A stretch of 58,220 nucleotides of DNA. Origin: Saprospiraceae bacterium. Lineage in GTDB: Bacteria; Bacteroidota; Bacteroidia; Chitinophagales; Saprospiraceae. Made by a program: the position numbers and the translations under genes. The notes under the pieces were generated by a model. It searched no databases. It was given only the letters and a program-made list of their open reading frames with translations, and was not told the DNA's origin. Shown here piece after piece: positions 44,119-53,395 of the stretch (position 1 is the stretch's first letter; each line of letters begins with the position of its first letter). The DNA is taken from contig JAGNSQ010000006.1 in the NCBI GenBank assembly GCA_017987975.1, positions 1-58,220 of the forward strand, in the 5' to 3' direction.

Positions 44119-45639
44119 TTAGTCTTTGACAAAGATATACTCATCATATTCAATGAAGTCATTTACCTTGATACGTAAACTTTTAGGCTTCCCATTTTTT
44201 ATGTCAAAACGGGTAGAATAAATGCCATATTCTATGTTGTTATAACTCAGCAGCCATTCTTCATTTCCCATGTACTCCAAACGGCCTTCTAAATCCGGAT
44301 GCTGGCCAAATTTAATGAGTAACCCACTATTGCTAGCACTGATGACAATGTTTCCATACAGGTCGTTTTTGTACTTTCCATTGTATTTTTTTAAATCAAT
44401 CGGTTCTTCCCTGTAGTTTTTAACCCTGCTATTGTAAGCGGCAATTTCAGCCAATTGAGTTTTCATACCTTCTTCCTGGCCAGGCCAAAATTGTTCGCTT
44501 CTGTTGACATAGGTTTTTACCCCTGTATAGGCATCCAACAGTTGGTAGCGCAAAGCTTCAAAAAAATTTTGGTTATCGTTGTTGGTCAACACTGCTATTC
44601 CTAAATCCAACTCAGGAACAAAACAAACATTACTTACCATGCCGGCGGCTCCACCCGTATGCCAATAAACCTGATAGCCATTGTAATCGGCGGCGCTGAG
44701 ACCCAGGCCATAACCTCTGAAATGAACCGGTAATGCTGCTGATTTCCGGCTACCTGTTACAATTTGCACATCCCGGGTTTGCTGTATTACACTCCAGGGT
44801 AAGATCTGCCTGTTTTCATATTTTCCGCTGTCCAATTGAAACATAAGCCAATGGCTTAGATCATCAACATTGCTCAATATGGATGCAGCCGGGCCAAGGT
44901 TGTCCCATTGATCATAGGGTACTCTTCGCAAAGTATCGGTATAAGCTGTAGTATAGGGAGCAGCCATGTTTTTAGCCGTTTTCCAATAGCCGTTACTCAC
45001 TGTTTTGCTTTCATCCATGCCCAGGGGAAGCAATAGTTTTTCTTCAATGTATTGTTCCCATGTCTGGCCAACAGCCTTAGGAATTACCATGCCGGCCACC
45101 AGATAACAGCTGTTGCAATACCCATACGATTCTCTGAAACCTTGCGAAGGTTTGAGCAATGACATCTTTTTCATTATATCTTCTCTATGCAATCTGGAAT
45201 TCCAAAAGGTAAGATCTCCCTGAAAAGTTTTGGTTCCAATGCGGTGAGTGAGCATGTCTTTGATGGTAACCAACGAGGTACTTGTTTTATCGTACAGTTG
45301 AAACCAAGGATAAAACTGCGTAATCTTGTCATTGAGGCTGAGCTTTTTTTCATAAGCCAAATTCGCCAAAGCGGTGCCTGTAAAAAGTTTGGTGTTGCTC
45401 GCTATATAAAATAATGTATGCGCGTCAACTTTTTCACGTGTTTCCAAATTTCTGATGCCATACCCTTCTTTGGTGACTACCTTTCCATCTTTCACTACTA
45501 CCAATGCTAAGCCTGGTATTTGCCATTTTTTCATCCCTTCCTGAATGAAACTTTTTAGGCTGTCTTTTACAAAAAGAGGCTGTGCTCTCAAGGTGTTAAT
45601 CAAAACAAAACAAAGTAGAACCTGTATTAATTTCAACAT
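44119..45639 (-). CDS. Secreted serine hydrolase, class C beta-lactamase-like
   Basis: The 506-residue precursor has a signal peptide (about 1-19, ending LRAQ). The beta-lactamase/esterase fold (about 25-390) shows the catalytic SxxK as SNTK (S81, K84), the YxN as YCN (Y174-N176) and the HTGG strand (YWHTGGAAG). This family includes esterases, D-aminopeptidases and penicillin-binding proteins, so true beta-lactamase activity should not be assumed. A small C-terminal beta domain (about 410-506) follows, as in the AmpC-related long forms. The gene starts 12 nt after the preceding propeller gene on the minus strand, so the two are probably co-transcribed. Confidence 0.88.
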   Translation of the reverse strand: MLKLIQVLLCFVLINTLRAQPLFVKDSLKSFIQEGMKKWQIPGLALVVVKDGKVVTKEGYGIRNLETREKVDAHTLFYIASNTKLFTGTALANLAYEKKLSLNDKITQFYPWFQLYDKTSTSLVTIKDMLTHRIGTKTFQGDLTFWNSRLHREDIMKKMSLLKPSQGFRESYGYCNSCYLVAGMVIPKAVGQTWEQYIEEKLLLPLGMDESKTVSNGYWKTAKNMAAPYTTAYTDTLRRVPYDQWDNLGPAASILSNVDDLSHWLMFQLDSGKYENRQILPWSVIQQTRDVQIVTGSRKSAALPVHFRGYGLGLSAADYNGYQVYWHTGGAAGMVSNVCFVPELDLGIAVLTNNDNQNFFEALRYQLLDAYTGVKTYVNRSEQFWPGQEEGMKTQLAEIAAYNSRVKNYREEPIDLKKYNGKYKNDLYGNIVISASNSGLLIKFGQHPDLEGRLEYMGNEEWLLSYNNIEYGIYSTRFDIKNGKPKSLRIKVNDFIEYDEYIFVKD

Positions 45640-45651
45640 CTTCTTTTATTT

Positions 45652-48600
45652 TTATCTGCCAATATATGGTCCACCTGCTTTTTCAACATCTCTGATCAGG
45701 CTTTCTACTTTTTGATATAACTGGCTTACCTGTGGCTGGTACATCACAAACTGTTTTTCTGCAATTCTTAATGACTCAGTTGCAGCTCCCGGTATAGCAG
45801 CCGTAGAATTCCACAATGAATAGGCAATGTTTCCTATTCGATCATTGAAGGTTGGAGCTGTTTCAAATTCTCTCCTGGCCTTGGTGGCATCTCCAAAAAT
45901 AGAAGTCTTTAGATTGGCAGCCTCCTGAGAATAGATATATATTTTTTCTAACCAAATGTTGGTTTGAGCTGGCATTTCTAATACAGATGCCTGAACATTT
46001 TTAAGTTTTGCATCTATGCTTCCCAATTGATCGTTCATTTCATGACTCGCTTTAATCATGTTGGAAACTTTTTTGTAAAAAGCAACATTTGCTGCCATGT
46101 CTTTGGTCTGCAAGCTACCGTTATTCCATAACTTACACTCAAAGCTTACCGGTTCTCCCAATTGAGTTACCTGGCCATCTTCCACTTTTTGCAAAGTAGC
46201 AGTATACTTGCCCGGCATAGCAAGGTGGCCCGCGTCTTCAGATCCAAACAATTCGTCCGGGGCCGGTGTATATCGGTTTTGAACGGGTGCAAATGGAGCG
46301 TATCTGTAATCCCATTTCAAACGATGCATTCCTTTTTTTGCCGAGGTCTTAAGATGTCTTATCACATTGCCATTTGCATCAGTAATAGTCAACAACAAAA
46401 ATGGATCTGCCTGATAGTCCTCCATTCTTAAACTATCGATGCTTGGATAGTAAATTTTTTCTTTTTTCTCATTTGCCTTTTTTTCTCTTTCTTTTCTTTT
46501 TTCTTTTAACTTTTTGACATCCTCTTTCAAATAATAGGTAAAATCTACACCAGGTTTTGGATTGGGGGTAGAAAAATACGATGAGCCCAAGTGTCCTTTA
46601 TCCCTTAAGCCCAGAGGTAGTCTTTCGATGTACATCAGTCCATCTTTGACAGGAAAAAGTACACATTCTTTCTCAAACTTTTCATTGTTTGCCGATCTCA
46701 GCGGACTGTAATCGTCAAGAATATAAAATCCTCTGCCAAAGGTAGCCAACACCAAATCATTTTCCCTCCTTTGGATTTCAATATCTCTAACGGCTATAGT
46801 AGGCAAGCCTGATTTTAAGGCTACCCAATTGCTTCCTCCATTGTAAGTAAAAAAGCATCCAAATTCTGTCCCAACAAACAATAATTTTGCATCAATATGG
46901 TCTTCTGCTATGCTGTATACACTTCCTCTTTCCGGTAGATCTGAAGAAATGGACATCCATGTTTTACCGCCATCAGTTGTTTTGAGTACATAAGGTTTGA
47001 AGTCGCCATATCGGTGATGATTATAACACACATATGCAGTGCTTTTATCGTGTTGAGATGCAATAACCTGGTGTACGTAACTTTGTGCGGGTACACCAGG
47101 CAGGTTGTCAAACTTTGTCCAGTTTTTACCCCCGTCTGTTGTCAAATGCAACAAGCCATCATCGGTACCTACCCACAATATATTTTGATCAAGCGGCGAT
47201 TCAGCTATAGATGTTGTTTGTCCATATATGTCAGTGCTTCCGTTTTTGGCTATGGCATCAACAGACCATATTTTTCCCATTACCTCCAATTTGTTTCGAT
47301 CTATCTGGCGACTGAGATCAGGACTGATCACCTTCCAGGTATTGCCCTGATCATCTGTTCGAAAAACTTTATTGGCACCAAAATACAGCCTTTTGTTGTC
47401 AAACTTACTAATCAAAAGTGGTGCGTCCCAGTTCCACCTATAGGCTTCTTCATTTTCGCCTTCAATAGGCTTAATGGGCAGGTATTCACCATTGCGTTTG
47501 TCAAATCTGACCAAGCCGCCATACTGCGACTGTGCGTAGATGATATTGGGATCACTTTGGTCTACTTGTGTTTCAAAACCATCACCCAACGAGGTTACGA
47601 TCCAATCACTATTGACAATGCCATTGGCAGAGCTGCTGCGTGATGGGCCAGCTAAACTCAGGTTGTCCTGAGTACCTCCGTGAACATTGTAAAATGGATA
47701 ATCATTGTCTGTTGATACTTTGTAAAACTGTGTTACAGGCAGATTTGACTTAAAATCCCAGGTCGCTGCGTGATCATAAGTTTCGTAAATGCCACCATCA
47801 CATCCAACCAAAAGATGATTACCGTTGTTGGGGTCAACCCAAATGGCGTGATTGTCTATGTGTTTATTGATTTCACCCAGGTTTTTTACCGTTTTTCCTC
47901 CATCATAACTTACTTTGTAATAGGTATCAGTTATGTAAATTTTATCCAATATTCTCGGGTCACATTCTATTTCATTATAATAATTTCCTGAGGTATATGT
48001 GCCGCTTCTTTTATCCCAGCTTGCTCCCCTGTCAACAGATCTATAAATACCTCCTCTTCCTTCATTGGCTTCAACGACCGCGTAGAGGTAATCAGGGTTC
48101 ACTTTGCTGATAGCAAGACCAATTCTGCCAATATCACCGGCAGGTAGCCCTCCTTCCAGTTTTGACCAGGTGGCACCCCCATCTGTTGATTTATAGAGGG
48201 CAGATTCAGGACCCCCGCCAATATAAGTATATACCTTTCTCATCCGCTGATGAAAGGCTGCATACAAAACATTGGGGTCTCTCGGGTCCATAACCAGGTC
48301 ATTGCAGCCGGTATAAGCACTAACTGATTTTACACAGGTCCAGCTGGCACCTCCATCTGTACTCTTATAAACCCCTCTGTCGCCACCTTCACTCCATACA
48401 GGGCCATAAGCCGCTACGTACACTATATTGGATTGAGTTGGATGAACCACAATTTCTGAAATGTGTTCTGAATTTTTCAAGCCCATGTTTTTCCATGACT
48501 TTCCCCCATCCATGCTCTTGTAAACACCATCACCATAAGCTACTGAGCGTTGGTTGTTGTTTTCTCCACTTCCCACCCAAACGGTAGTACTGATTGACGG

Positions 48601-48945
48601 GTCTATGGTCACACAACCAATAGAATAAGAACCTTCGCCATCAAAAACAGGCTCAAATGTCACCCCTTTGTTGTTGGTTTTCCACACTCCTCCTGAAGCA
48701 GATGCTACAAAATATTCGCTGTGATTGCTTGGATTTACAGCGAAGTCAGCTATCCTGCCTGAAGTGACAGCAGGGCCGATGCTCCTGAAATTAAGTCCTG
48801 AAAAATGACTGGCGGGTAGGGCTTTTTCAGCAATAACTTCATTGGTTTTTTTTGAATTTTTTCCTTTTTCATTTTGGGCAAAAAGGGTAAAACTAAGCAG
48901 CAGGCAAACGGAAAAGAGTGTGGTTCTTCTCATGGTTATGATCAT
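45652..48945 (-). CDS. Large secreted VPS10/BNR beta-propeller protein
   Basis: The 1097-residue precursor has a signal peptide (about 5-23, TLFSVCLLLSFTLFAQ). The bulk (about 45-760) is a pair of BNR/VPS10-type propellers with repeated Asp-boxes (GVYKSMDGGKSWKNMG, GVYKSTDGGASWT, VLKTTDGGKTWMSI). A Lys/Glu-rich linker (about 815-835, KKLKEKRKEREKK) and an unassigned C-terminal helical and beta part to 1097 follow. No T9SS tail and no peptidase motif were seen. Such glycosyl-hydrolase-like propellers are widespread in Bacteroidota and uncharacterised. It heads an operon with the serine hydrolase. Confidence 0.87.
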   Translation of the reverse strand: MIITMRRTTLFSVCLLLSFTLFAQNEKGKNSKKTNEVIAEKALPASHFSGLNFRSIGPAVTSGRIADFAVNPSNHSEYFVASASGGVWKTNNKGVTFEPVFDGEGSYSIGCVTIDPSISTTVWVGSGENNNQRSVAYGDGVYKSMDGGKSWKNMGLKNSEHISEIVVHPTQSNIVYVAAYGPVWSEGGDRGVYKSTDGGASWTCVKSVSAYTGCNDLVMDPRDPNVLYAAFHQRMRKVYTYIGGGPESALYKSTDGGATWSKLEGGLPAGDIGRIGLAISKVNPDYLYAVVEANEGRGGIYRSVDRGASWDKRSGTYTSGNYYNEIECDPRILDKIYITDTYYKVSYDGGKTVKNLGEINKHIDNHAIWVDPNNGNHLLVGCDGGIYETYDHAATWDFKSNLPVTQFYKVSTDNDYPFYNVHGGTQDNLSLAGPSRSSSANGIVNSDWIVTSLGDGFETQVDQSDPNIIYAQSQYGGLVRFDKRNGEYLPIKPIEGENEEAYRWNWDAPLLISKFDNKRLYFGANKVFRTDDQGNTWKVISPDLSRQIDRNKLEVMGKIWSVDAIAKNGSTDIYGQTTSIAESPLDQNILWVGTDDGLLHLTTDGGKNWTKFDNLPGVPAQSYVHQVIASQHDKSTAYVCYNHHRYGDFKPYVLKTTDGGKTWMSISSDLPERGSVYSIAEDHIDAKLLFVGTEFGCFFTYNGGSNWVALKSGLPTIAVRDIEIQRRENDLVLATFGRGFYILDDYSPLRSANNEKFEKECVLFPVKDGLMYIERLPLGLRDKGHLGSSYFSTPNPKPGVDFTYYLKEDVKKLKEKRKEREKKANEKKEKIYYPSIDSLRMEDYQADPFLLLTITDANGNVIRHLKTSAKKGMHRLKWDYRYAPFAPVQNRYTPAPDELFGSEDAGHLAMPGKYTATLQKVEDGQVTQLGEPVSFECKLWNNGSLQTKDMAANVAFYKKVSNMIKASHEMNDQLGSIDAKLKNVQASVLEMPAQTNIWLEKIYIYSQEAANLKTSIFGDATKARREFETAPTFNDRIGNIAYSLWNSTAAIPGAATESLRIAEKQFVMYQPQVSQLYQKVESLIRDVEKAGGPYIGR

Positions 48946-48962
48946 TTGTTATTTGGTTCATA

Positions 48963-48994
48963 CAAATATAGGCTTTTAGGGTATGAATTACCAA
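48963..48994 (-). promoter_or_regulatory. Promoter of the propeller/serine hydrolase operon
   Basis: On the minus strand TTG (48994-48992) and TATATTTG (48970-48963) are 21 nt apart. Transcription should start near 48956, about 10 nt before the ATG at 48945. Confidence 0.75.
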
Positions 48995-49061
48995 ATTCGG
49001 CTCATTCTCACTTATGGTTTAATTTCTTTACCGTATTTTTACACTATTCTAAAGCCCTATT

Positions 49062-49754
49062 ATGAGACAAATTTTGTTTTTATTGCTGTTTGGAACTTCA
49101 TTCCTTGTAAAAAGTCAGTCGTTTTATTTTGGACCCAAAGTAGGCCCTGGCTTAGGCTTTCAAAAGTGGAATGAGACAGATAATGACGCTTTGTTTACGC
49201 TGAATGCCGATTTATTTATAGAATCAGCTCCCATTGAAGGAACCAATATTTTTTACAGCTCTCTTGGATGGAGAACACGGGGTAGCGCATGGAGGTTTTC
49301 TTCGACAAATCCCTTTGATGTCAATTCTTTTAATTTCAAATTCAGAAATGTAGTCCTTGAATTGGGTGCCAAAAAAATGCTTTCCAAAAATCAGTCTCAG
49401 GCACCTTATTACTTCATTGGAATTAGAGGAGAATATACAGCAAGCACTAATCTAAGCGAGTATGATCAGTGGAACTCTCTATACTTCCCCAATAAAGCTT
49501 TTGTCAAAAAATTTGTCTATGGTCTCAGTTTTGGTGGTGGTTACGAATTTGGATTCAGAGAATTTACAAGGTTTTTTGTAGAAATTGGCCTTCATCCCGA
49601 CATCAGTCAGCAATATTACCAGCCCCCTGTCTCAAATGTGGTAGATCCTTTTTTTCCGGGACAAACCAGAACCCTTCAGGAAAGGATCGTGCGCAATCTT
49701 TCACTTGAATTAAAGTTTGCCATGAAATTTTTGCGTAAGGTTGAATATTATTAA
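49062..49754 (+). CDS. Outer-membrane beta-barrel protein
   Basis: The 230-residue precursor has a signal peptide (MRQILFLLLFGTSFLVKSQS). The mature part is alternating beta-strands with aromatic girdles (FYFGPKVGPGLGFQKW, NIFYSSLGWRTRGSAWRF, YGLSFGGGYEFGF) and ends with strands LSLELKFAMKFLRKVEYY. This suits an OmpW/porin-like eight-stranded barrel of the uncharacterised Bacteroidota type. It is divergent from the propeller gene and followed after 45 nt by the DsbA-like gene. Confidence 0.75.
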   Translation: MRQILFLLLFGTSFLVKSQSFYFGPKVGPGLGFQKWNETDNDALFTLNADLFIESAPIEGTNIFYSSLGWRTRGSAWRFSSTNPFDVNSFNFKFRNVVLELGAKKMLSKNQSQAPYYFIGIRGEYTASTNLSEYDQWNSLYFPNKAFVKKFVYGLSFGGGYEFGFREFTRFFVEIGLHPDISQQYYQPPVSNVVDPFFPGQTRTLQERIVRNLSLELKFAMKFLRKVEYY

Positions 49755-49799
49755 TAGGTTTGAGTTGCTACTTTATTATTTTAGTTAGTTTACATTTCC

Positions 49800-50480
49800 A
49801 TGCAATCGCTTCTCATTTTAATTTTACTAATGGTAGGTATCAATATGAATGCACAAAATTCCCAAAAGGAATTGACTGTCTATTATGTTGGAGATCCCAT
49901 GTGTTCCTGGTGTTATGGTTTTACCAACGAATGGTCCACCTTTGTTGCAGCTCATCCAAATATAAAATTTGTTTATTTAATGGGCGGACTCAGACCAGAT
50001 GGAACTGAAAGCATGGCCTCACTCAAAGATTTTTTAACCGAACACTGGCATGAAATAAATCATCGAACAGGAATGGAATTTAAATATGACATCCTTCAAA
50101 AGGACATGGTTTACAATACCGAGCCTGCTTGCAGGGCTGTTGCATGTATGAAAGCATTGTTTCCGTCGCATACACTTGCTTTTTTTCAACAAGTCCAGAA
50201 AAGTTTTTACAAAAACAATAATAACCCATATGCAACGGCTACTTACAAGTCTATTGTTGCGGACATGGGACTTGATTCAAATGCATTTGAATCCTTATTC
50301 GTTTCTGCAGAAGGAAGAAAGCTTGTATTAAATGATTTTCAGATAGCCAGGCAATTGGGCGCCAATGGATTTCCAACAGTTTTTGTGCAACAGGGAGATC
50401 GTTATCAAACTTTAACAAGAGGGTATACAAGTGCAAATGAATTAGGTCAACGCATAAAATCTATTATCTCTAATCAATAA
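49800..50480 (+). CDS. DsbA-family thioredoxin-like protein
   Basis: The 226-residue precursor has a signal peptide (about 1-18, ending NMNAQ), so it acts in the periplasm. The thioredoxin active site is CSWC (C35, C38) in GDPMCSWCYGF, and the cis-proline loop is GFPTVFV (about 195-201). The inserted helical domain (about 65-165) is of the DsbA/FrnE type. It probably forms or isomerises disulfides, but its substrates are unknown. It follows the barrel gene closely and may be co-transcribed. Confidence 0.85.
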   Translation: MQSLLILILLMVGINMNAQNSQKELTVYYVGDPMCSWCYGFTNEWSTFVAAHPNIKFVYLMGGLRPDGTESMASLKDFLTEHWHEINHRTGMEFKYDILQKDMVYNTEPACRAVACMKALFPSHTLAFFQQVQKSFYKNNNNPYATATYKSIVADMGLDSNAFESLFVSAEGRKLVLNDFQIARQLGANGFPTVFVQQGDRYQTLTRGYTSANELGQRIKSIISNQ

Positions 50481-50608
50481 GCCTATTACTATATTTCATA
50501 TTCGGTAATAACTCGATTTATTCGAATCATTTTGGGTTTTATGACTTGAATTTACAACCCTCTATTTGTTATCAATCCGTCAATATTGTTAAACAATTTG
50601 TTAAGAGC

Positions 50609-50639
50609 TTGAAAACTAATTTATTACATCTTACTTTTG
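50609..50639 (+). promoter_or_regulatory. Promoter of the CBM48-HhH gene
   Basis: TTG (50609-50611) and TACTTTTG (50632-50639) are 20 nt apart, a strong Bacteroidota promoter. Transcription should start near 50646, giving a leader of about 47 nt. A short palindrome (AACAA-T-TTGTT, 50592-50602) lies just upstream. Confidence 0.8.
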
Positions 50640-50692
50640 CGTCACATTTCGTTAAGGCCTGATTCCAACAGGTATTTCATTAATCATACATC

Positions 50693-51370
50693 ATGAAAAA
50701 AGAATTAATAAAAAATCAGGCAAACTATGCCGTGACCTTCCATTACAATGCTATTCCCGAGAATCCGGTGCATTCAGTAATCGTTTTGGGTGACTTCAAC
50801 GAATGGTCGTTGGAAAACGGATTTGAATTAAAGGCTAATAAAAATGGCGACTTTGAAGGTAAATTTAAGATTCCTGCAGGAAGAGACTATCATTTCCGTT
50901 ATTTGGTAAACGGCAATCGATGGGCCAATGAAAAAGATGCTGACAGATTTGAATCTTCACCACTTCATCCACATATTGACAACAGTGTTTTGTCTTTGCC
51001 ATCAGTGGAAGAAAAGGTTGTGATTAAAACCGATAAAGTAAAAAAAGTAGCTCCCAAAAAGGAAGTGACAGAGACGCCCAATAAAAAAGCCAAAGCCACC
51101 TCTAAAGCTACAGCCTCTGATGATTTGACCATTATTGAAGGTATTGGGCCCAAAATAGCTGAATTGTTGATCGCTGCAGGCATCACTGATTTTGCACAAT
51201 TGGCTGCAAGTAAAAAATCAGCCATCACAGACGTTTTATCAAATGCTGGTTCAAGATATGCCATGCACGACCCAACTACCTGGCCACAACAAGCTAAACT
51301 AGCTGCTGGCGGCAAGTGGGAACAATTGAAAAAATTACAGGAAGAATTGAAAGCCGGTAAGTCTAAATAA
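50693..51370 (+). CDS. CBM48 glycogen-binding domain fused to a helix-hairpin-helix domain
   Basis: The 225-residue protein has no signal peptide, so it is cytoplasmic. Residues of about 10-100 form a CBM48/isoamylase N-terminal domain (VIVLGDFNEWSLENGF, FKIPAGRDYHFRYLVNGNRW), which binds glycogen-type glucans in other proteins. A Lys/Ala-rich linker (about 105-142) resembles histone H1 or DNA-binding tails. The C-terminal part (about 143-225) is a helix-hairpin-helix domain (DLTIIEGIGPKIAELLIAAG, DFAQLAASKKSAI). The pairing of a glucan-binding fold with a DNA-type HhH is unusual. Possibly a nucleoid or regulatory protein; the role is unknown. Own promoter upstream. Confidence 0.8.
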   Translation: MKKELIKNQANYAVTFHYNAIPENPVHSVIVLGDFNEWSLENGFELKANKNGDFEGKFKIPAGRDYHFRYLVNGNRWANEKDADRFESSPLHPHIDNSVLSLPSVEEKVVIKTDKVKKVAPKKEVTETPNKKAKATSKATASDDLTIIEGIGPKIAELLIAAGITDFAQLAASKKSAITDVLSNAGSRYAMHDPTTWPQQAKLAAGGKWEQLKKLQEELKAGKSK

Positions 51371-51397
51371 ACCCAACTTTTGGGGTATAAAAAATCG

Positions 51398-51438
51398 GCA
51401 GCCATGTTGTAAACGGTGGCTGCGGGTGCTTGTTTTGT
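51398..51438 (+). terminator. Possible terminator of the CBM48-HhH gene
   Basis: GCAGCCA (51398-51404) pairs with TGGCTGC (51417-51423) around a 12-nt loop. The T-rich tract comes only after about seven bases (TTGTTTTGTTTT), so the call is moderate. Confidence 0.5.
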
Positions 51439-51490
51439 TTTGGATATATTAAGGGAATGTTGATCTCAACCTCCCTTTTTATATCCTTTT

Positions 51491-52534
51491 TTATTTTACC
51501 ATATTAGCAATGGCGGCCACCCATGCGTCGTTGTCATTAAGACTTTCAACCAAATCGAGCCGCTCACCGCCCTTGTGAATGAACTCTTCTTTATATTCAA
51601 ACCCAATTTCAATGGTGGTTTCCAGACAATCAGCAACAAAGGCCGGGCTAAAAACAAGAATATTTTTCTTTCCTTTGCCGAGCTGGATTTGCAGGGTTTG
51701 GTCAGTATAAGGTTGCAACCAGGGATCTTTGCCTAGTCTGGATTGAAATGTAATGCTGTACTGCTCTTTGTTAAGACCAAGTTTTGTGGCAATAGCATGT
51801 GCGGTTGAGTGGCATTGAGCCGAATAACAAAATTGATTTTCCAGACAAGATATATTACAGCAATTTTCTTTTTTAAGGCAATGGCTGCCAGAAGGGTCTG
51901 CTTTTTTGACATGGCGCTCAGGGACTCCATGAAAACTAAAAATAAAATGTTCGTAAGACGATAGATCGTATTTTTTGGCGTTTTGGACAAAGACCTCAAT
52001 CATTTCAGGATGGTCGGGATAGGAGTTGATCATTCTGACATTAGGTATTAAATCCCACTTCCTTAACAATCGCATCACTTCATCGTGAACGGATCCAGTT
52101 GTGGCAGATGCATACTGTGGAAACATAGGAAATACTACTAATTCACTGACCTTCACATCAAAGATTAATTTTTTTAATGCTTGTTCCAGGCCTGGATTTT
52201 GATATCGCATGGCTAGTTCCACGGCATATGTGTCTCCAAGGCGGTTTTGTAATTTTAGGGCAACACTCAGGCCATATATTTTAATGGGGCTTCCATCCTT
52301 GGTCCATAATCTTTGGTAAAGTTTGGATGAGCTTCCCGATCTGAAGGGCACAATAATAACCCTAACCAAAAACTGCCTCAACAACCATGGTAAGTCTATT
52401 ACCCTCCTGTCTAAAAGAAATTGTTTCAAATAACGGTAAACCGATGATCTGCCCGGATCGTCAGGTGTACCAAGATTTACAAGTAAAATTCCTTTTTTAC
52501 CAGGTAGCATAAGATTTTTTTTCATTAACAACAT
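51491..52534 (-). CDS. hemH: Ferrochelatase
   Basis: HemH inserts iron into protoporphyrin IX to make heme, needed for the c- and a-type hemes encoded in this window. The 347-residue protein shows GILLVNLGTPDDP near the start, SFHGVPERH (H202 is the catalytic/metal-binding His), and SPAFVADCLETTIEIG. It has six Cys between 219 and 241 (HCLKKENCC, ISCLENQFCYSAQC), a pattern that could bind an internal [2Fe-2S] cluster as in some bacterial ferrochelatases. Possible starts are the ATG at 52534 or at residues 4 or 9. Single gene on the minus strand. Confidence 0.95.
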   Translation of the reverse strand: MLLMKKNLMLPGKKGILLVNLGTPDDPGRSSVYRYLKQFLLDRRVIDLPWLLRQFLVRVIIVPFRSGSSSKLYQRLWTKDGSPIKIYGLSVALKLQNRLGDTYAVELAMRYQNPGLEQALKKLIFDVKVSELVVFPMFPQYASATTGSVHDEVMRLLRKWDLIPNVRMINSYPDHPEMIEVFVQNAKKYDLSSYEHFIFSFHGVPERHVKKADPSGSHCLKKENCCNISCLENQFCYSAQCHSTAHAIATKLGLNKEQYSITFQSRLGKDPWLQPYTDQTLQIQLGKGKKNILVFSPAFVADCLETTIEIGFEYKEEFIHKGGERLDLVESLNDNDAWVAAIANMVK

Positions 52535-52588
52535 TTAATCCTTCTGGTTCATGTATTTTCACAAGATAGTGCGTTTTAAAGGTAGCTG

Positions 52589-52615
52589 TTGGCTGTCAAA
52601 ATATGTTTACCTTTG
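52589..52615 (+). promoter_or_regulatory. Probable promoter of the surE operon
   Basis: TACCTTTG (52608-52615) is a perfect -7 element. The nearest TTG (52589-52591) is 16 nt away, shorter than usual. The start of transcription near 52622 would leave a leader of under 10 nt before the ATG at 52629. Confidence 0.65.
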
Positions 52616-52628
52616 ATAAAAAAAGAGA

Positions 52629-53393
52629 ATGAAACCTCTGATTTTAGTTACCAATGATGATGGCATTGTTGCACCCGGCATCAAAAACCTGGTGGAAGTG
52701 GCTGCTTCTTTTGGAGAAGTGATAGTGGTGGCCCCAGATAAACCCCAATCAGGTCAGGGACATGCCATCACTTTACACGAACCCATTCGTTTGACCCGTG
52801 TGGATGTATTTGAGGGTATCGAGGCATATGAGTGTTCAGGTACCCCGGTAGATTGTGTAAAATTAGCCAAAAATGTATTGTTGAAAAACAGAACCATTAA
52901 TTTGTGTGTAAGTGGGATCAATCACGGTTCCAATGCATCTATCAACATCATCTATTCTGGCACGATGTCTGCCGCGATGGAAGCCAGTCTGGAAGGAGTC
53001 AATTCCATCGGTTTTTCATTAATGGATTATTCATTCCAGGCAGATTTTACAGCAGCTCGCAAATTTGCAGCGACCATCATTCAGGACGTACTCCAGCAAG
53101 GAATGCCAGGCTGTAATTTACTGAATGTAAATATACCAAAGGGTTCTCCCGAGGATATTAAAGGTATACGTGTTTGCAAACAAGGAGAAGGCAGCTGGGT
53201 CGAGGAATTCCAGGAAGGCACAGACCCAAGGGGGCAAAAATACTATTGGCTAACCGGCAAATTTGTCAATATGGATCAGAGCCCTATTGCAGATATCAAG
53301 GCCCTGGATGACAATTATGTGTCGGTTGTCCCTTCTGGTCATGATTTGACCAAATACCCTGCTATTGACACATTAAAATTTTTGGAAAGATAA
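52629..53393 (+). CDS. surE: 5'/3'-nucleotidase SurE
   Basis: SurE is a metal-dependent phosphatase of nucleoside monophosphates linked to survival under stress. The 254-residue protein begins with the metal-binding LILVTNDDGIVAPG (D10, D11) and continues with PDKPQSGQGHAITL (Ser/Gly loop), CVSGINHGSNASINIIYSGT (Asn ligand) and NVNIPKG. This is the full SurE fold at usual length. It is followed after 2 nt by a membrane protein gene and then lpxB, a conserved neighbourhood in Bacteroidota. Confidence 0.95.
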   Translation: MKPLILVTNDDGIVAPGIKNLVEVAASFGEVIVVAPDKPQSGQGHAITLHEPIRLTRVDVFEGIEAYECSGTPVDCVKLAKNVLLKNRTINLCVSGINHGSNASINIIYSGTMSAAMEASLEGVNSIGFSLMDYSFQADFTAARKFAATIIQDVLQQGMPGCNLLNVNIPKGSPEDIKGIRVCKQGEGSWVEEFQEGTDPRGQKYYWLTGKFVNMDQSPIADIKALDDNYVSVVPSGHDLTKYPAIDTLKFLER

Positions 53394-53395
53394 TT

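Noticed and set aside
44119-45639. Antibiotic-resistance beta-lactamase
   Set aside because: Although SxxK and YxN are present, this large family is mostly esterases and peptidases; sequence alone does not support resistance.
47014-47643. Open frame of 209 codons on the plus strand inside the large propeller gene
   Set aside because: It is antisense to a clear repeat protein with many Asp-boxes; its peptide has no domain and looks like a shadow of the real gene.
50484-50510. Terminator after the DsbA-like gene
   Set aside because: TATTAC and GTAATA can pair over 6 bp, but the loop is long and no T-run follows.
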